From assembly GCF_016466415.2 (NCBI RefSeq), contig NZ_CP066772.2, forward strand, positions 806,001 to 870,000: DNA of 64,000 bases. The letters are read 5' to 3'. This DNA comes from Ralstonia pickettii (GTDB taxonomy: Bacteria; Pseudomonadota; Gammaproteobacteria; Burkholderiales; Burkholderiaceae). Positions 1-8,759 of this stretch are shown piece by piece. Below the pieces are notes generated by a model. The model made no database searches. It was given only the letters and a program-made list of their open reading frames with translations, and had not been told where the DNA came from. How positions within the stretch are numbered: the stretch's first letter is position 1; every line of letters starts with the position of its first letter. The translations under genes and the position numbers were made by a program.

Positions 1-1127
1 TGAACGACAAACGCAAGATTCAGGTGCTGTGCATCGACGATTCCGCACTGATCCGCAGCATCCTGAAGGAGATCATCAACAGCCAGCCGGATATGGAAGT
101 GGTGGGTGTGGCGCCCGACCCGATCATCGCGCGCGACCTCATCAAGCAGACCAATCCGGACGTGCTCACGCTGGACGTCGAAATGCCGAAGATGGACGGC
201 CTCGACTTCCTGGAAAAGCTCATGCGCCTGCGCCCGACGCCGGTGGTCATGATCTCGTCGCTGACGGAGCGCGGTTCTGAAGCCACGCTGCGCGCGCTGG
301 AGCTGGGCGCGGTGGATTTTGTCGCCAAGCCCAAGCTGGGTATGCGCGACGGCATGAACGAATACGCCGACCAGATCGCCGACAAGATCCGCGCGGCGGC
401 TCGCGCAAAGCTGCGTCCGCGTACCCCCGCTCCGGTTCCCGTGGCGGGCGCGGCCACAGCGTCGGCACCCGGCGCACACGTTCGCGCCGACCACGCTGCG
501 GCAACGCCGGCAACTGCGCGTACCCATTTCTCGTCGACGGAAAAGCTGATCATCGTGGGCGCTTCCACCGGCGGCACCGAGGCGATCAAGGATTTCCTGA
601 TGGAAATGCCGCCCGACTGCCCCGGCATCCTGATCGTGCAGCACATGCCGGCAGGTTTCACCACCTCGTTCGCCAAGCGGCTGGACGGCCTGTGCCGTAT
701 CCGCGTGAAGGAAGCCGCGCACGGTGAACGTGTGCTGCCGGGTCACGCCTACATTGCCCCGGGCGACATGCACCTCTCACTGGGCCGCAGCGGCGCCAAC
801 TACGTCACCGAGCTGGACCAGGGCCCGCCGGTCAACCGCCATCGCCCGGCGGTGGACGTGCTGTTCCGCTCCGCCGCGCGCAACGCCGGGGCCAACGCCC
901 TGGGCGTCATCCTCACCGGCATGGGCAAGGACGGCGCGGTGGGCATGCTGGAGATGCGCAACGCCGGTGCCTACAACGTCGCGCAGGACGAGGCGTCCTG
1001 TGTGGTGTACGGCATGCCCAAGGAGGCGGTGGCCCACGGCGGCGTGCACGAAGTCCTGCCGCTGTCGCAGATCGGCCCGCACGTGCTGGCCAAGCTGTCG
1101 GCCCACGGCCGCGTGACGCGGGTTTAA
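1..1127 (+). CDS. cheB: CheB, chemotaxis protein-glutamate methylesterase/deamidase (start just outside window)
   Basis: Demethylates and deamidates methyl-accepting chemotaxis receptors; active when phosphorylated by CheA. The frame reads [14 protein letters not shown] from base 3, and bases 1-2 (TG) are the end of the start codon, so only one base is missing. An ATGA overlap with an upstream gene is plausible. N-terminal receiver domain with the phospho-acceptor Asp in [11 protein letters not shown], an Ala/Pro-rich linker at about residues 140-170, then the CheB catalytic domain. Its triad is visible: Ser in [10 protein letters not shown], His in QHMPAGFT and Asp in TGMGKDGA. Length of about 375 residues is usual. 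First gene of the motility block; cheY follows after 150 bp. Confidence 0.96.
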   Translation, partial: NDKRKIQVLCIDDSALIRSILKEIINSQPDMEVVGVAPDPIIARDLIKQTNPDVLTLDVEMPKMDGLDFLEKLMRLRPTPVVMISSLTERGSEATLRALELGAVDFVAKPKLGMRDGMNEYADQIADKIRAAARAKLRPRTPAPVPVAGAATASAPGAHVRADHAAATPATARTHFSSTEKLIIVGASTGGTEAIKDFLMEMPPDCPGILIVQHMPAGFTTSFAKRLDGLCRIRVKEAAHGERVLPGHAYIAPGDMHLSLGRSGANYVTELDQGPPVNRHRPAVDVLFRSAARNAGANALGVILTGMGKDGAVGMLEMRNAGAYNVAQDEASCVVYGMPKEAVAHGGVHEVLPLSQIGPHVLAKLSAHGRVTRV

Positions 1128-1153
1128 CGCCCGATTTTGCGGGTACATTGGTT

Positions 1154-1180
1154 GCGGGGCGCAGCAGTCAGGCGCCCCGC
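1154..1180 (+). terminator. Hairpin after cheB (weak terminator candidate)
   Basis: Perfect 9-bp inverted repeat GCGGGGCGC / GCGCCCCGC (1154-1162 and 1172-1180) with a 9-nt loop, 27 bp after the cheB stop. No U-tract follows, so it may be a Rho-dependent end or an mRNA-stabilising stem rather than a strong intrinsic terminator. It separates cheB from the promoter of cheYZ. Confidence 0.5.
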
Positions 1181-1193
1181 ACCATTCCGGCGC

Positions 1194-1220
1194 TCAAGAA
1201 TCGGCCCCAGGCGCCGATAA
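1194..1220 (+). promoter_or_regulatory. Sigma-28 (FliA) type promoter for cheYZ
   Basis: TCAA at 1194-1197, 15 bp spacer, then a perfect GCCGATAA at 1213-1220. The known FliA consensus is TAAA-N15-GCCGATAA, so the -10 matches fully and the -35 in three of four bases at the exact spacing. It lies 57 bp upstream of the cheY ATG. The window's own fliA gene would supply the sigma factor. Confidence 0.75.
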
Positions 1221-1276
1221 GATTGCCAAGGAAGCCCGAAACCCCCCAATTCAGTTAGTTTGCGGAGATTGTGTCC

Positions 1277-1678
1277 ATGGACAAGAGCCAGTACCGATTC
1301 CTCGTCGTCGACGATTTCCCGACGATGCGCCGGATCGTGCGTAACCTGCTCAAGGAACTTGGTTTTTCCAACGTCGACGAGGCCGAAGACGGCGCCGCCG
1401 GCCTGGCCAAGGTCAAGGAAGGCCGGTTTGATTTCGTGATCTCGGACTGGAACATGCCCAACATGGATGGCCTGCAGATGCTGCAGAGCATCCGTGGCGA
1501 CGCCAACCCCGTCATCAGCAAGATGCCGGTGCTGATGGTGACGGCCGAAGCCAAGAAGGAAAACATCATCGCCGCCGCCCAGGCAGGAGCCAACGGCTAC
1601 GTGGTCAAGCCCTTTACGGCTGCCACGCTGGACGAAAAGCTGGGCAAGATTTTCGAGAAACTCGAAAAGGGGGCGTGA
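1277..1678 (+). CDS. cheY: CheY, chemotaxis response regulator
   Basis: Single receiver domain of 133 residues that, when phosphorylated by CheA, binds the flagellar switch. Acidic pocket DD in [10 protein letters not shown], phospho-acceptor Asp in [12 protein letters not shown], conserved Thr in MVTAEA and Lys in VVKPF are all present. ATG at 1277 is chosen over GTG at 1271 because GGAG (1264-1267) lies 9 bases before the ATG but only 3 before the GTG. Its stop overlaps the cheZ start (TGATG), so the pair is translationally coupled. Confidence 0.96.
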   Translation: MDKSQYRFLVVDDFPTMRRIVRNLLKELGFSNVDEAEDGAAGLAKVKEGRFDFVISDWNMPNMDGLQMLQSIRGDANPVISKMPVLMVTAEAKKENIIAAAQAGANGYVVKPFTAATLDEKLGKIFEKLEKGA

Positions 1679-2346
1679 TGAGCGAGATGCACGATGGCGC
1701 CCAGGCGCCCGCCGCCGAAGGTGCAGACCACGGCGACATGCCCGAAATGCTCCAGCGCATCGGCCACCTCACGCGCATGCTGCGTGAAAGCATGCGCGAG
1801 CTGGGCCTGGACAAGGGTGTCGAGAAGGCTGCATCGGCCATCCCCGACGCACGCGACCGCCTGAATTACATCGCCAACATGACCGAGCAGGCGGCCACCC
1901 GCGTGCTCAACGCCATCGACGCAGCGCGGCCCGTGCAGGACGCGCTGGAGTCCGACTCCCAGGCGCTGGTCAACCGCTGGCAGTCGTGGATGGACCGCCA
2001 ACTGGGCGACGACGAGATCCGCGAGCTGGTGGGCCAGACCAACGGCTTCCTGCGCAGCGTTCCTGAAAAAACGCGCGACACGAACCAGCAACTCATGGAA
2101 ATCCTGATGGCCCAGGACTTCCAGGACTTGACCGGTCAGGTGATCAAGAAGGTGCTGGATGTCGTCCAGCTCATCGAAAGCCAGCTGGTCGGCATCCTGC
2201 TCGACAACGCGCCGGAACACCTGCGCGTGGAAGCCGCGCAGGTTGCGACGTCGCTGCTCAACGGTCCGCAGATCAATCCGGACCATCCGGACGTGGTTGC
2301 CAACCAGGAACAGGTGGACGACCTGCTGGAAAGCCTCGGGTTCTGA
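1678..2346 (+). CDS. cheZ: CheZ, CheY-P phosphatase
   Basis: Dephosphorylates CheY-P to end the tumble signal. 222 residues, largely helical; the catalytic segment ILMAQDFQDLTGQVIKKV carries the Asp and Gln characteristic of CheZ. The C-terminus (VDDLLESLGF) is the usual CheY-binding tail. An in-frame GTG lies one codon earlier; ATG at 1678 overlapping the cheY stop by one base is preferred. Last gene of the cheYZ unit before the nos island. Confidence 0.95.
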   Translation: MSEMHDGAQAPAAEGADHGDMPEMLQRIGHLTRMLRESMRELGLDKGVEKAASAIPDARDRLNYIANMTEQAATRVLNAIDAARPVQDALESDSQALVNRWQSWMDRQLGDDEIRELVGQTNGFLRSVPEKTRDTNQQLMEILMAQDFQDLTGQVIKKVLDVVQLIESQLVGILLDNAPEHLRVEAAQVATSLLNGPQINPDHPDVVANQEQVDDLLESLGF

Positions 2347-2359
2347 ACCTGCGTTGCCT

Positions 2360-2381
2360 GGCCCTCGCAGTCGCGAGGGCC
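2360..2381 (+). terminator. Hairpin terminator candidate after cheZ
   Basis: Perfect 9-bp stem GGCCCTCGC / GCGAGGGCC (2360-2368, 2373-2381) with loop AGTC, 13 bp after the cheZ stop and between two convergent genes. A U-tract is lacking, so efficiency is uncertain; a symmetric stem here could serve both strands. Confidence 0.55.
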
Positions 2382-2421
2382 GGTACTCCTTCTGCCGAAC
2401 CCTGAGCGGGCGGCATCAACG

Positions 2422-3462
2422 TCAACTGCTTGCAGAGAACTGCCGCAAGCGCGTTGCCATTCCGGCCGACATCCATGGCCGAACTCCAGAACCTACGATC
2501 AGGGCATCCACGCGTGCGAGCATCGGTGCAAGCATCCGCTGCCCGGTGGCGGTGCCCGCTGCCATGATTGCCGCGCCAAGGCCGTTGACGTCGTCAACGT
2601 CGCGACCGATCAGGGTTACGCCATGGGGCCCATGCGCAGGCAGACCCGTTTCCGGATCGAGAACGTGATGAAAGCGCTGACCGTTGTGCATAAAGTAACG
2701 CTCGTAGTCTCCGGATGACGCCACAACCCCGTCACTGAGCGTGACCACGCCCAGCAGTCGCTCCGGCGCAAGCGGATCGCGCAGTCCGACGCGCCATTCG
2801 TGACCTTGCAGCTTCCCGCTGGCCACCACATCGCCTCCACCGTTGATCATGGCATCGCGTATGCCGTGTTGCCGTAGCACGCGCATGCCTGCCTCCAGGA
2901 TCGGCAGCTTGGCAATGCCGCCAAGATCCAGCCTCATCCCCGGGCGTCGCAAGTAGACGCTGCAGTGGCGCTCTTCCAGAACGACGTCTCGATAGTTGAC
3001 GAAGCGGCGCTCACGCGCCAGTTCGCTGCTGCTCGGAATGCGGCTGTGCTCCGGATCAAAATTCCAGCCGGAGTACGCGCCGACGGTGATATCGAAGGCG
3101 CCGCGGCTTTGCTCCGAGACCTGTCGGGCAAGCTTGAACACCGCCATGACTTCAGGTGCCACCGGCACGGGGTTCCGCCCCGCCGCGCGTGCCAGTGCGC
3201 TGACCTGGCTGTCGGGCCGGTAGCGGCTCATCAAGCATTCGAGTCGCGCCATCTCCACAAAGGCAGCGCGCATGGCCGCACCGGCGGCGCCCGGTCTCGC
3301 GTCTTGCGCAATGATGTCGATTTGAGTGCCCAGCAATTGAGTGGATGCGCGCTCCACAGTGGGGTCTGCCAGGGCCGGCCGTACGAACATGCCGACGGCC
3401 AGCAGGGGCACCCCCGCCAGGCAGCGCCGGCGGCCCAGGTTGGAAGGGGGCAGCGGATGCAT
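2422..3462 (-). CDS. apbE: ApbE-family FAD:protein FMN transferase (NosX-like)
   Basis: Covalently attaches FMN from FAD to a threonine of target proteins; in nos clusters the ApbE member (NosX) is known to flavinylate NosR. 346 residues with an N-terminal export signal (RRRCLAGVPLLAVGMFVRPALA) and family motifs GAFDITVGAYSGW, LDLGGIAK, INGGGDVVASG and HHVLDPETGLPA. The start is ATG at 3462, immediately downstream of the signal-bearing N-terminus; longer in-frame extensions would run through the cytochrome gene. It lies 4 bp after the cytochrome c gene, so the two form an operon divergent from nosZ. The NosR encoded opposite carries a matching S-G-A-T flavinylation motif. Confidence 0.9.
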   Translation of the reverse strand: MHPLPPSNLGRRRCLAGVPLLAVGMFVRPALADPTVERASTQLLGTQIDIIAQDARPGAAGAAMRAAFVEMARLECLMSRYRPDSQVSALARAAGRNPVPVAPEVMAVFKLARQVSEQSRGAFDITVGAYSGWNFDPEHSRIPSSSELARERRFVNYRDVVLEERHCSVYLRRPGMRLDLGGIAKLPILEAGMRVLRQHGIRDAMINGGGDVVASGKLQGHEWRVGLRDPLAPERLLGVVTLSDGVVASSGDYERYFMHNGQRFHHVLDPETGLPAHGPHGVTLIGRDVDDVNGLGAAIMAAGTATGQRMLAPMLARVDALIVGSGVRPWMSAGMATRLRQFSASS

Positions 3463-3466
3463 GGCG

Positions 3467-3889
3467 CTACTGCGACTTCGCCACCATGTAGTCAACCGCA
3501 GCCTTGATGGCGTCGTCCGGCAAGGTCGATCCACCGCGTGCGGGCATGGCCCCCTTGTTGCCGTTGAAGCCCTCCAGTGCGTGCTTGTAAAGGGTGCCCT
3601 TACCTTGTGCGATGCGAGGCCCCCAGTCGGCCTTGTCGCCCGGCTTTGGTGCCCCGGCAACCCCTGCGGCGTGGCACATCGAGCAGACGTTGGCGAAGGT
3701 GCGCTTACCCAGCGCATTCTCCGGTTCCGCTGCTGCGGCCACCGTCGTTGCGGCGGGGGGTGTGCTGGTTTGTACCGGCGCGGGTGCCGCAGCGGTGGAG
3801 GCCGCGGGCGCGGCGGGTTCCTTCTGGCCACAGGCCGCAAGAACGGCACCGCAAATCAACATCAGCCCTAGGGTGGTTTTCGTGCGCAT
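3467..3889 (-). CDS. Class I cytochrome c, predicted lipoprotein (c5-like)
   Basis: Small 140-residue monohaem cytochrome. Lipoprotein signal ending LAACGQK, then an Ala/Pro-rich linker of about 40 residues, then one haem motif CSMCH and a distal Met in GAMPARGG. Start ATG 3889 has a textbook AAGGAG seven bases upstream. Co-transcribed with apbE and divergent from nosZ, so it is a reasonable electron donor to NosZ or the Nos machinery; that role is inference from context. Family resembles cytochrome c5/c551 electron carriers. Confidence 0.9.
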   Translation of the reverse strand: MRTKTTLGLMLICGAVLAACGQKEPAAPAASTAAAPAPVQTSTPPAATTVAAAAEPENALGKRTFANVCSMCHAAGVAGAPKPGDKADWGPRIAQGKGTLYKHALEGFNGNKGAMPARGGSTLPDDAIKAAVDYMVAKSQ

Positions 3890-3993
3890 GGAAATCTCCT
3901 TGAGTCGGCGCGGGGTCCGCAAATGAACACGAATCGCATTCTGTACGCTCCTTTGCCATAAAGATGCATAAAAAATACGTTTTTCAAGAATGT

Positions 3994-4007
3994 GTGACGA
4001 AAGTCAA
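3994..4007. promoter_or_regulatory. FNR/DNR-type binding site between cytochrome c and nosZ
   Basis: GTGAC-GAAA-GTCAA, nine of ten half-site bases symmetric, with the 4-bp spacer typical of Crp/Fnr-family boxes (TTGAT-N4-ATCAA; NNR/DNR boxes often carry GTCAA halves). It sits 121 bp before nosZ and 105 bp before the cytochrome gene, able to serve both promoters. Oxygen- or NO-responsive control is inferred. Confidence 0.5.
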
Positions 4008-4010
4008 TTG

Positions 4011-4033
4011 CTTCGGCTGGCTGCGAGCCGAAG
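4011..4033. promoter_or_regulatory. Inverted repeat in the nosZ upstream region
   Basis: Perfect 8-bp inverted repeat CTTCGGCT / AGCCGAAG with a 7-nt loop, four bases after the FNR-like box. Could be a second regulator site or a 5' leader hairpin of the nosZ mRNA. Function unknown. Confidence 0.4.
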
Positions 4034-4127
4034 ATGCGACTTGCCGAGAAGGTCAGAGCGCGGATGTGAGCCGGCATCTTTCCGCCCGGCTTTGTGAAAA
4101 CCGATAGAGAAATCGATACAGGGATCG

Positions 4128-6077
4128 ATGATGACCAAGCACCAACAATCGCCATCCACTCAGCAGGAAGAAGCGCTGAGCGTACCGGGGCGGCGTCGCT
4201 TCATGAACAGCGCAGCGCTTGCCGGGTTGGCAACGGTCGTGGCATGCACTGACAAGGGCACACCCGCTGCCGCACCCGCCGCATCTGCCAGCGCGCCCGC
4301 GGCCACGGCCGCAGGGGAACACGTCATCGCGGGCTTGCATCCGAAGCCGGGTGAACTCGATACCTACTACGGCCTGTGGAGCGGCGGACATACCGGCGAC
4401 ATGCGTGTCATGGGCATGCCCTCGGGGCGCGAGATCCATCGCATTCCGATGTTCGTGCCCGATGCACTGGTCGGCTGGGGCATCACGAACGAATCGAAGA
4501 AGGTGATGGGCACGAAGCCCGACGGCACTCTCAGGTACACGGTGGGCGATACCCACCACGTGCACGCGTCGTACAAGGACGGGAATTACGACGGCCGCTA
4601 TGCGTGGATCAACGACAAGATCAACTCGCGCCTGGGGCGCGTGCGGCTCGACTACTTCATCTGCGACAAGATCACCGAACTGCCGAACGTGCAGGGCTTC
4701 CACGGCATCTTCCCGGACAAGCGCGATCCGCTCGAACCGAAGATCAACTACACGACGCGCGTGTTCTGCGGCGGCGAGTTTGCCATCCCGCTGCCCAACA
4801 CCGCCGGCATCGATGATCCGTCCAAGTACCGTTCGCTGTTCATGTGCGTGGACGCCGAAACCATGGAGGTGCGCTGGCAGGTGCTGATCGACGGCAATTG
4901 CGACCTCGTCGCAACGTCGTACGACGGCAAGCTGGCCGCGACCAACCAGTACAACACCGAGATGGGCGTGCACTACGAAGACATGATGTCTGCGGAGCGC
5001 GATGCCTGTCTGTTCTTCAACGTTGCGCGCATCGAGGCGGCGGTCAAGGCCGGCAAGTTCAAGACCATCGGCGACTCCAAGGTGCCGGTGGTGGACGGCA
5101 CGCACGCGGCCAACCAAGATCCGAAGACAGCACTGACCGCTTATGTGTCGGTGCCGAAGAATCCGCACGGCGTCAATGCGAGCCCCGACCAGAAGTACTT
5201 CATCTGTGCTGGCAAGCTCTCGCCCACCGGTACGGTCATCGAGCTGTCTCGCGTGCTCGACTGGTTCGACGGCAAGCTCGCCAAGATCGACGACGCCATC
5301 GTGGCGGAGGTCGAACTTGGCCTGGGGCCACTGCACACTGCGTTCGACGGGCGCGGCAACGCATACACGACGCTGTTCCTCGACAGCCAGATCGTGAAGT
5401 GGAACATTGATGCCGCCATCAAGTTCCACAACGGTGACAAGAACGCGAAGTACGTGGTCGACCGCCTTGACGTGCATTACCAGCCGGGCCACCTGAGCGC
5501 ATCGCAATCCGAAACCATGGCCGCCGACGGCAAGTTCCTCGCCGTGGGCTGCAAGTTCTCCAAGGACCGCTTCCTGCCCGTTGGCCCGCTGCACCCCGAA
5601 AACGAACAGTTCATCGACATCTCCGGCGACAAGATGGTGCTGCTGCAGGACCACCCGATCCGCAGCGAGCCGCACGACTTCATCATCTTCAAGCGCGAGC
5701 TGCTGCACCCGAAGCAGGTCTATTCGCTGGACGATTTCCCGCTGGCCACCAAGGACCCGAAGCAGTCCGGCGTGGTGCGCAATGGCAAGAAGGTGACGGT
5801 GCGGCTCACCTCGCAGGCCCCGGCGTACAGCCTGCGCGAGTTCAAGCTGAAGAAGGGCGACGAGGTCACGCTGATCCTCACCAATCTGGACAAGGTCGAG
5901 GATCTGACGCACGGCTTCGCGATTCCGAAATACAACATCAACTTCATCGTCAATCCGCAGGAAACCGCGTCGGTCACGTTCATTGCCGATAAGCCCGGCG
6001 TGTTCTGGTGCTACTGCACGCATTTCTGTCATGCACTGCACCTTGAAATGCGCAGTCGCATGATCGTTGAGGCCTGA
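4128..6077 (+). CDS. nosZ: NosZ, nitrous-oxide reductase (clade I, Tat signal)
   Basis: Terminal enzyme of denitrification, reducing N2O to N2 in the periplasm with the CuZ and CuA centres. 649 residues. N-terminal Tat-type signal GRRRFMNSAALAG, followed by a lipobox-like VVAC (Cys40) and an Ala/Pro-rich linker. The seven-bladed propeller carries the CuZ-region motifs DTYYGLWSGGH (about residue 77) and GDTHHVHASY (about 140). The cupredoxin domain ends with the CuA motif CTHFCHALHLEM near residue 630, which keeps Cys, Cys, His and Met, with a further His in DLTHGFAIP. ATG 4128 is followed directly by a second ATG; either is possible. Start of nosZRDFYL. Confidence 0.97.
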   Translation: MMTKHQQSPSTQQEEALSVPGRRRFMNSAALAGLATVVACTDKGTPAAAPAASASAPAATAAGEHVIAGLHPKPGELDTYYGLWSGGHTGDMRVMGMPSGREIHRIPMFVPDALVGWGITNESKKVMGTKPDGTLRYTVGDTHHVHASYKDGNYDGRYAWINDKINSRLGRVRLDYFICDKITELPNVQGFHGIFPDKRDPLEPKINYTTRVFCGGEFAIPLPNTAGIDDPSKYRSLFMCVDAETMEVRWQVLIDGNCDLVATSYDGKLAATNQYNTEMGVHYEDMMSAERDACLFFNVARIEAAVKAGKFKTIGDSKVPVVDGTHAANQDPKTALTAYVSVPKNPHGVNASPDQKYFICAGKLSPTGTVIELSRVLDWFDGKLAKIDDAIVAEVELGLGPLHTAFDGRGNAYTTLFLDSQIVKWNIDAAIKFHNGDKNAKYVVDRLDVHYQPGHLSASQSETMAADGKFLAVGCKFSKDRFLPVGPLHPENEQFIDISGDKMVLLQDHPIRSEPHDFIIFKRELLHPKQVYSLDDFPLATKDPKQSGVVRNGKKVTVRLTSQAPAYSLREFKLKKGDEVTLILTNLDKVEDLTHGFAIPKYNINFIVNPQETASVTFIADKPGVFWCYCTHFCHALHLEMRSRMIVEA

Positions 6078-6095
6078 TTCCGAGGAGAAGCGCGC

Positions 6096-8759
6096 GTGCC
6101 CCGTGCGGGCCCGCGCGTGCCGATGAACTCCAAGATGCCATCCCGAAAACAAGGGTTCGCGGCGTGGGTCGCCGCGTTCCTCCTGATGCTGTTGGTGGGC
6201 GTGCAACCGGCGCAGGCCGGTCGCGGCGCTTACGAAGCCGAGTTGCCCGCCAATCTGGCCGAGGCCAAGGACCTGTGTGCGCTCGTACCCTGCGCCGACG
6301 TGTTTCCCGGCGCGGTGCGTTTTTCCGAACGCATGGGGCAACCGCCTTATGTGGAAGCCTATGGCGCAGCGCAAGGCGGTAAGGCGGCGCTGCTGGGCTA
6401 CGTGATGCTGTCCACCGACATCACGGACATCCCGGCCTATTCGGGCAAGCCCGTGGTCACGCTGATCGGCATGGACCGGCAAGGTCGCTATGTCGGCATC
6501 AAGGTCCTGAAGCATTCCGAGCCGATCCTGCTGCTGGGGATTCCCGAATCTGCGCTGCTGAACTTCAACAAGCAGTACATCGGCAAGTCGGTCAAGGACA
6601 AGATCGAAGTCGGTCAGTCACGGCCGGACGAGGGCGTGCTTGGCGTCGATGCGATCTCGGGCGCCACCGTGACCGTGATTGCGCAGAACCAGGTGCTGGC
6701 CACAGCCACATCTTCCGTGGCGCGTCAGGTCGGCATTCTGGCGCCAACGCGCCATGAGCCTGCGCGCTATGCGCAGACCGGGCAGCGTGCAAGCTGGGCA
6801 GAACTCGTCAAGCAGGGCAGCGTGCAGCGCTTGCTGATCCGCCCCGAACAGCTTGGGCTCGAACGCGCGCCGGAACCGTTCATTGAACTGTGGTTCGGTG
6901 ATCTCAATCATCCCGACCTGGGTGCGAGCCTGCTCGGCCAATCCGTCTGGAACGACCTGCACGCTCAACTCAAGCAGAACGAGCATGCGATCTTCGTCAT
7001 CCGCACCGCGGGCGCGGCGTCGTTCAAGGGGTCGGGCTTCGTGCGCGGCGGCATCTATGACCGCATCCAGATCAAGCAAGGCGCGGAGTCCTTTACCTTC
7101 CGCGATTCGGACTACCTGAACCTCTATGGCCTGGCAGCCCCTAGCGCGCCGGCCTACACGGAATCGGCCATCTTCGTGGTGCGCTCGCCAGCGTTTTCGG
7201 CGGCGTATCCGTGGAAGCTGTCCTTCCTGGGCAACCGCGTCGATCGGGCGACCGGCACGCGCAGCTTCGTTACGTTCGATGCCCCGTACTGGTTGCCCGA
7301 AACGCTGCTGCAGGGCGGGCACCCGCATATCGACGAGCCGGAGGCCCCTTGGCGGCGGGTCTGGCGTACGCGCGCGCCGCAGATCGCGCTCTTCATCGTG
7401 CTGCTCGTTTCGGTGGGCGTGGTGTATGCGCTGCGTGAGCGTCTGACGCGCCGTTCGACGCACAAGAACAAGTGGCCGGTGAACGCCTTCAAGTACACCG
7501 CCTGGGCACTGAGCATCGGCTTCGTTGGTTTTGGTGCGATGGCGCAGCCGTCGATCACGCAAGTGCTGACATGGTTCCACTCGCTGCTGTTCCAGTGGAC
7601 GTGGTCCCTGTTCCTGACGGATCCGTTCATCTTCTGCTTCTGGATCTTCATCATCCTGACGGTGTTCCTCTTTGGGCGAGGGCTGTTCTGCGGATGGCTG
7701 TGCCCGTTCGGCTCGCTGTCGGAAGCGCTCTACAAGATTGGCGGACGGCTCGGCCTCAAACGCTGGCAGCGTCATCTGCCGCGTGCCTGGCACGACAAGC
7801 TGAAGTGGCTCAAGTACGCGATCTTCTTCGGGTTGTTGACGGTGTCGGTGTTCTCGATGGGGCTGGCAGAAAAGCTTGCCGAGGTGGAACCGTTCAAGAC
7901 GACATTCCTGGTCGGCATCAGCCACCGCGCGTGGCCCTACGGGCTGTTCGTCTGCACGCTGCTCGGGATCTCGCTGTTTGTCGAGCGCCCGTACTGCAAG
8001 TACATCTGCCCGTTGGGTGCCGCGCTTGCCATGCCGAGCACGTTCCGCTGGTTTGGCCTGCGCCGCAAGCAAGACTGCAACAGTTGCAAGGCCTGCGCCG
8101 TCGGTTGCGGGTCTTTGGCGATCGACGCGGACGGCCGTATCGACCATCGCGAATGCCTGCACTGCCTCGATTGCATGGTGCTGTACACCGACGTCAAGGG
8201 CTGCCCGCCGCTGGCCAAGGAGCGCAAGCGGCGCGAGCGCGATGGGCTGGAGATCACGCCCATCGGCAAGGACGGCTACTTCATTCCCATCCAGCCGGTG
8301 CCGGTGCCCATGAACCCGCGGGTGGCGCAAGGCCCCGACCCGCGCATGCCGACCGACCGCGTGGTGCCGACCGGACGCGAAGGTGCGCGTGGCCTGCGCT
8401 GGCTGATGTTGGAATTGCGCGATCACCTCTGGCCGTGGAGCAGCAACGGGTGGAGGTCGGCGCGCGGCCTGCAGATCGCGGGGGCTTCGCTTGCGCTGGC
8501 AGCGAGCGTGGCATGGATCCTGGCGGCGACGGGCCACCTGTCGTCGGGCGCGGTCATCGCATGGTGGTTCGGCTGGAGCCTGTATGAAGTGCTGATCCGC
8601 CTTGCCTGCCGTCGCTACGTCAAGGATGGCCCGTGGTGGCAAGCCAATTATCGGCGCGCAACCGTCATGGACATGCTGAGCTACGTCGGCTTCAAGAATC
8701 TGCTGATTGGCGCCATGCTGTTCCTGACCCTGAAAGCGCTGGGGTGGCTGCAGGTATGA
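6096..8759 (+). CDS. nosR: NosR, membrane flavo-iron-sulfur protein of N2O respiration
   Basis: Polytopic protein required for nosZ expression and for electron delivery to NosZ. 887 residues. Signal peptide (residues about 20-42), periplasmic FMN-binding domain with the flavinylation motif AISGATVTV (near residue 190), transmembrane segments from about 425, conserved CGWLCPFGS and CKYICPLGA cysteine motifs, and two ferredoxin-type clusters (CNSCKACAVGC, CLHCLDC). GTG 6096 is preferred over ATG 6123 because GAGGAG lies eight bases upstream of it. The FMN site is the expected target of the nearby ApbE. Its TGA overlaps the nosD ATG. Confidence 0.96.
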   Translation: MPRAGPRVPMNSKMPSRKQGFAAWVAAFLLMLLVGVQPAQAGRGAYEAELPANLAEAKDLCALVPCADVFPGAVRFSERMGQPPYVEAYGAAQGGKAALLGYVMLSTDITDIPAYSGKPVVTLIGMDRQGRYVGIKVLKHSEPILLLGIPESALLNFNKQYIGKSVKDKIEVGQSRPDEGVLGVDAISGATVTVIAQNQVLATATSSVARQVGILAPTRHEPARYAQTGQRASWAELVKQGSVQRLLIRPEQLGLERAPEPFIELWFGDLNHPDLGASLLGQSVWNDLHAQLKQNEHAIFVIRTAGAASFKGSGFVRGGIYDRIQIKQGAESFTFRDSDYLNLYGLAAPSAPAYTESAIFVVRSPAFSAAYPWKLSFLGNRVDRATGTRSFVTFDAPYWLPETLLQGGHPHIDEPEAPWRRVWRTRAPQIALFIVLLVSVGVVYALRERLTRRSTHKNKWPVNAFKYTAWALSIGFVGFGAMAQPSITQVLTWFHSLLFQWTWSLFLTDPFIFCFWIFIILTVFLFGRGLFCGWLCPFGSLSEALYKIGGRLGLKRWQRHLPRAWHDKLKWLKYAIFFGLLTVSVFSMGLAEKLAEVEPFKTTFLVGISHRAWPYGLFVCTLLGISLFVERPYCKYICPLGAALAMPSTFRWFGLRRKQDCNSCKACAVGCGSLAIDADGRIDHRECLHCLDCMVLYTDVKGCPPLAKERKRRERDGLEITPIGKDGYFIPIQPVPVPMNPRVAQGPDPRMPTDRVVPTGREGARGLRWLMLELRDHLWPWSSNGWRSARGLQIAGASLALAASVAWILAATGHLSSGAVIAWWFGWSLYEVLIRLACRRYVKDGPWWQANYRRATVMDMLSYVGFKNLLIGAMLFLTLKALGWLQV

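Noticed and set aside
5985-5992. GCCGATAA, a perfect sigma-28 -10 element
   Set aside because: Lies within the conserved end of nosZ and lacks a TAAA-like -35 at 15 bp.
4053-6515. An 820-codon open frame on the minus strand opposite nosZ
   Set aside because: Composition is His/Arg/Val/Asp-rich in the manner of antisense to GC-rich coding DNA, and it overlaps a fully convincing nosZ.
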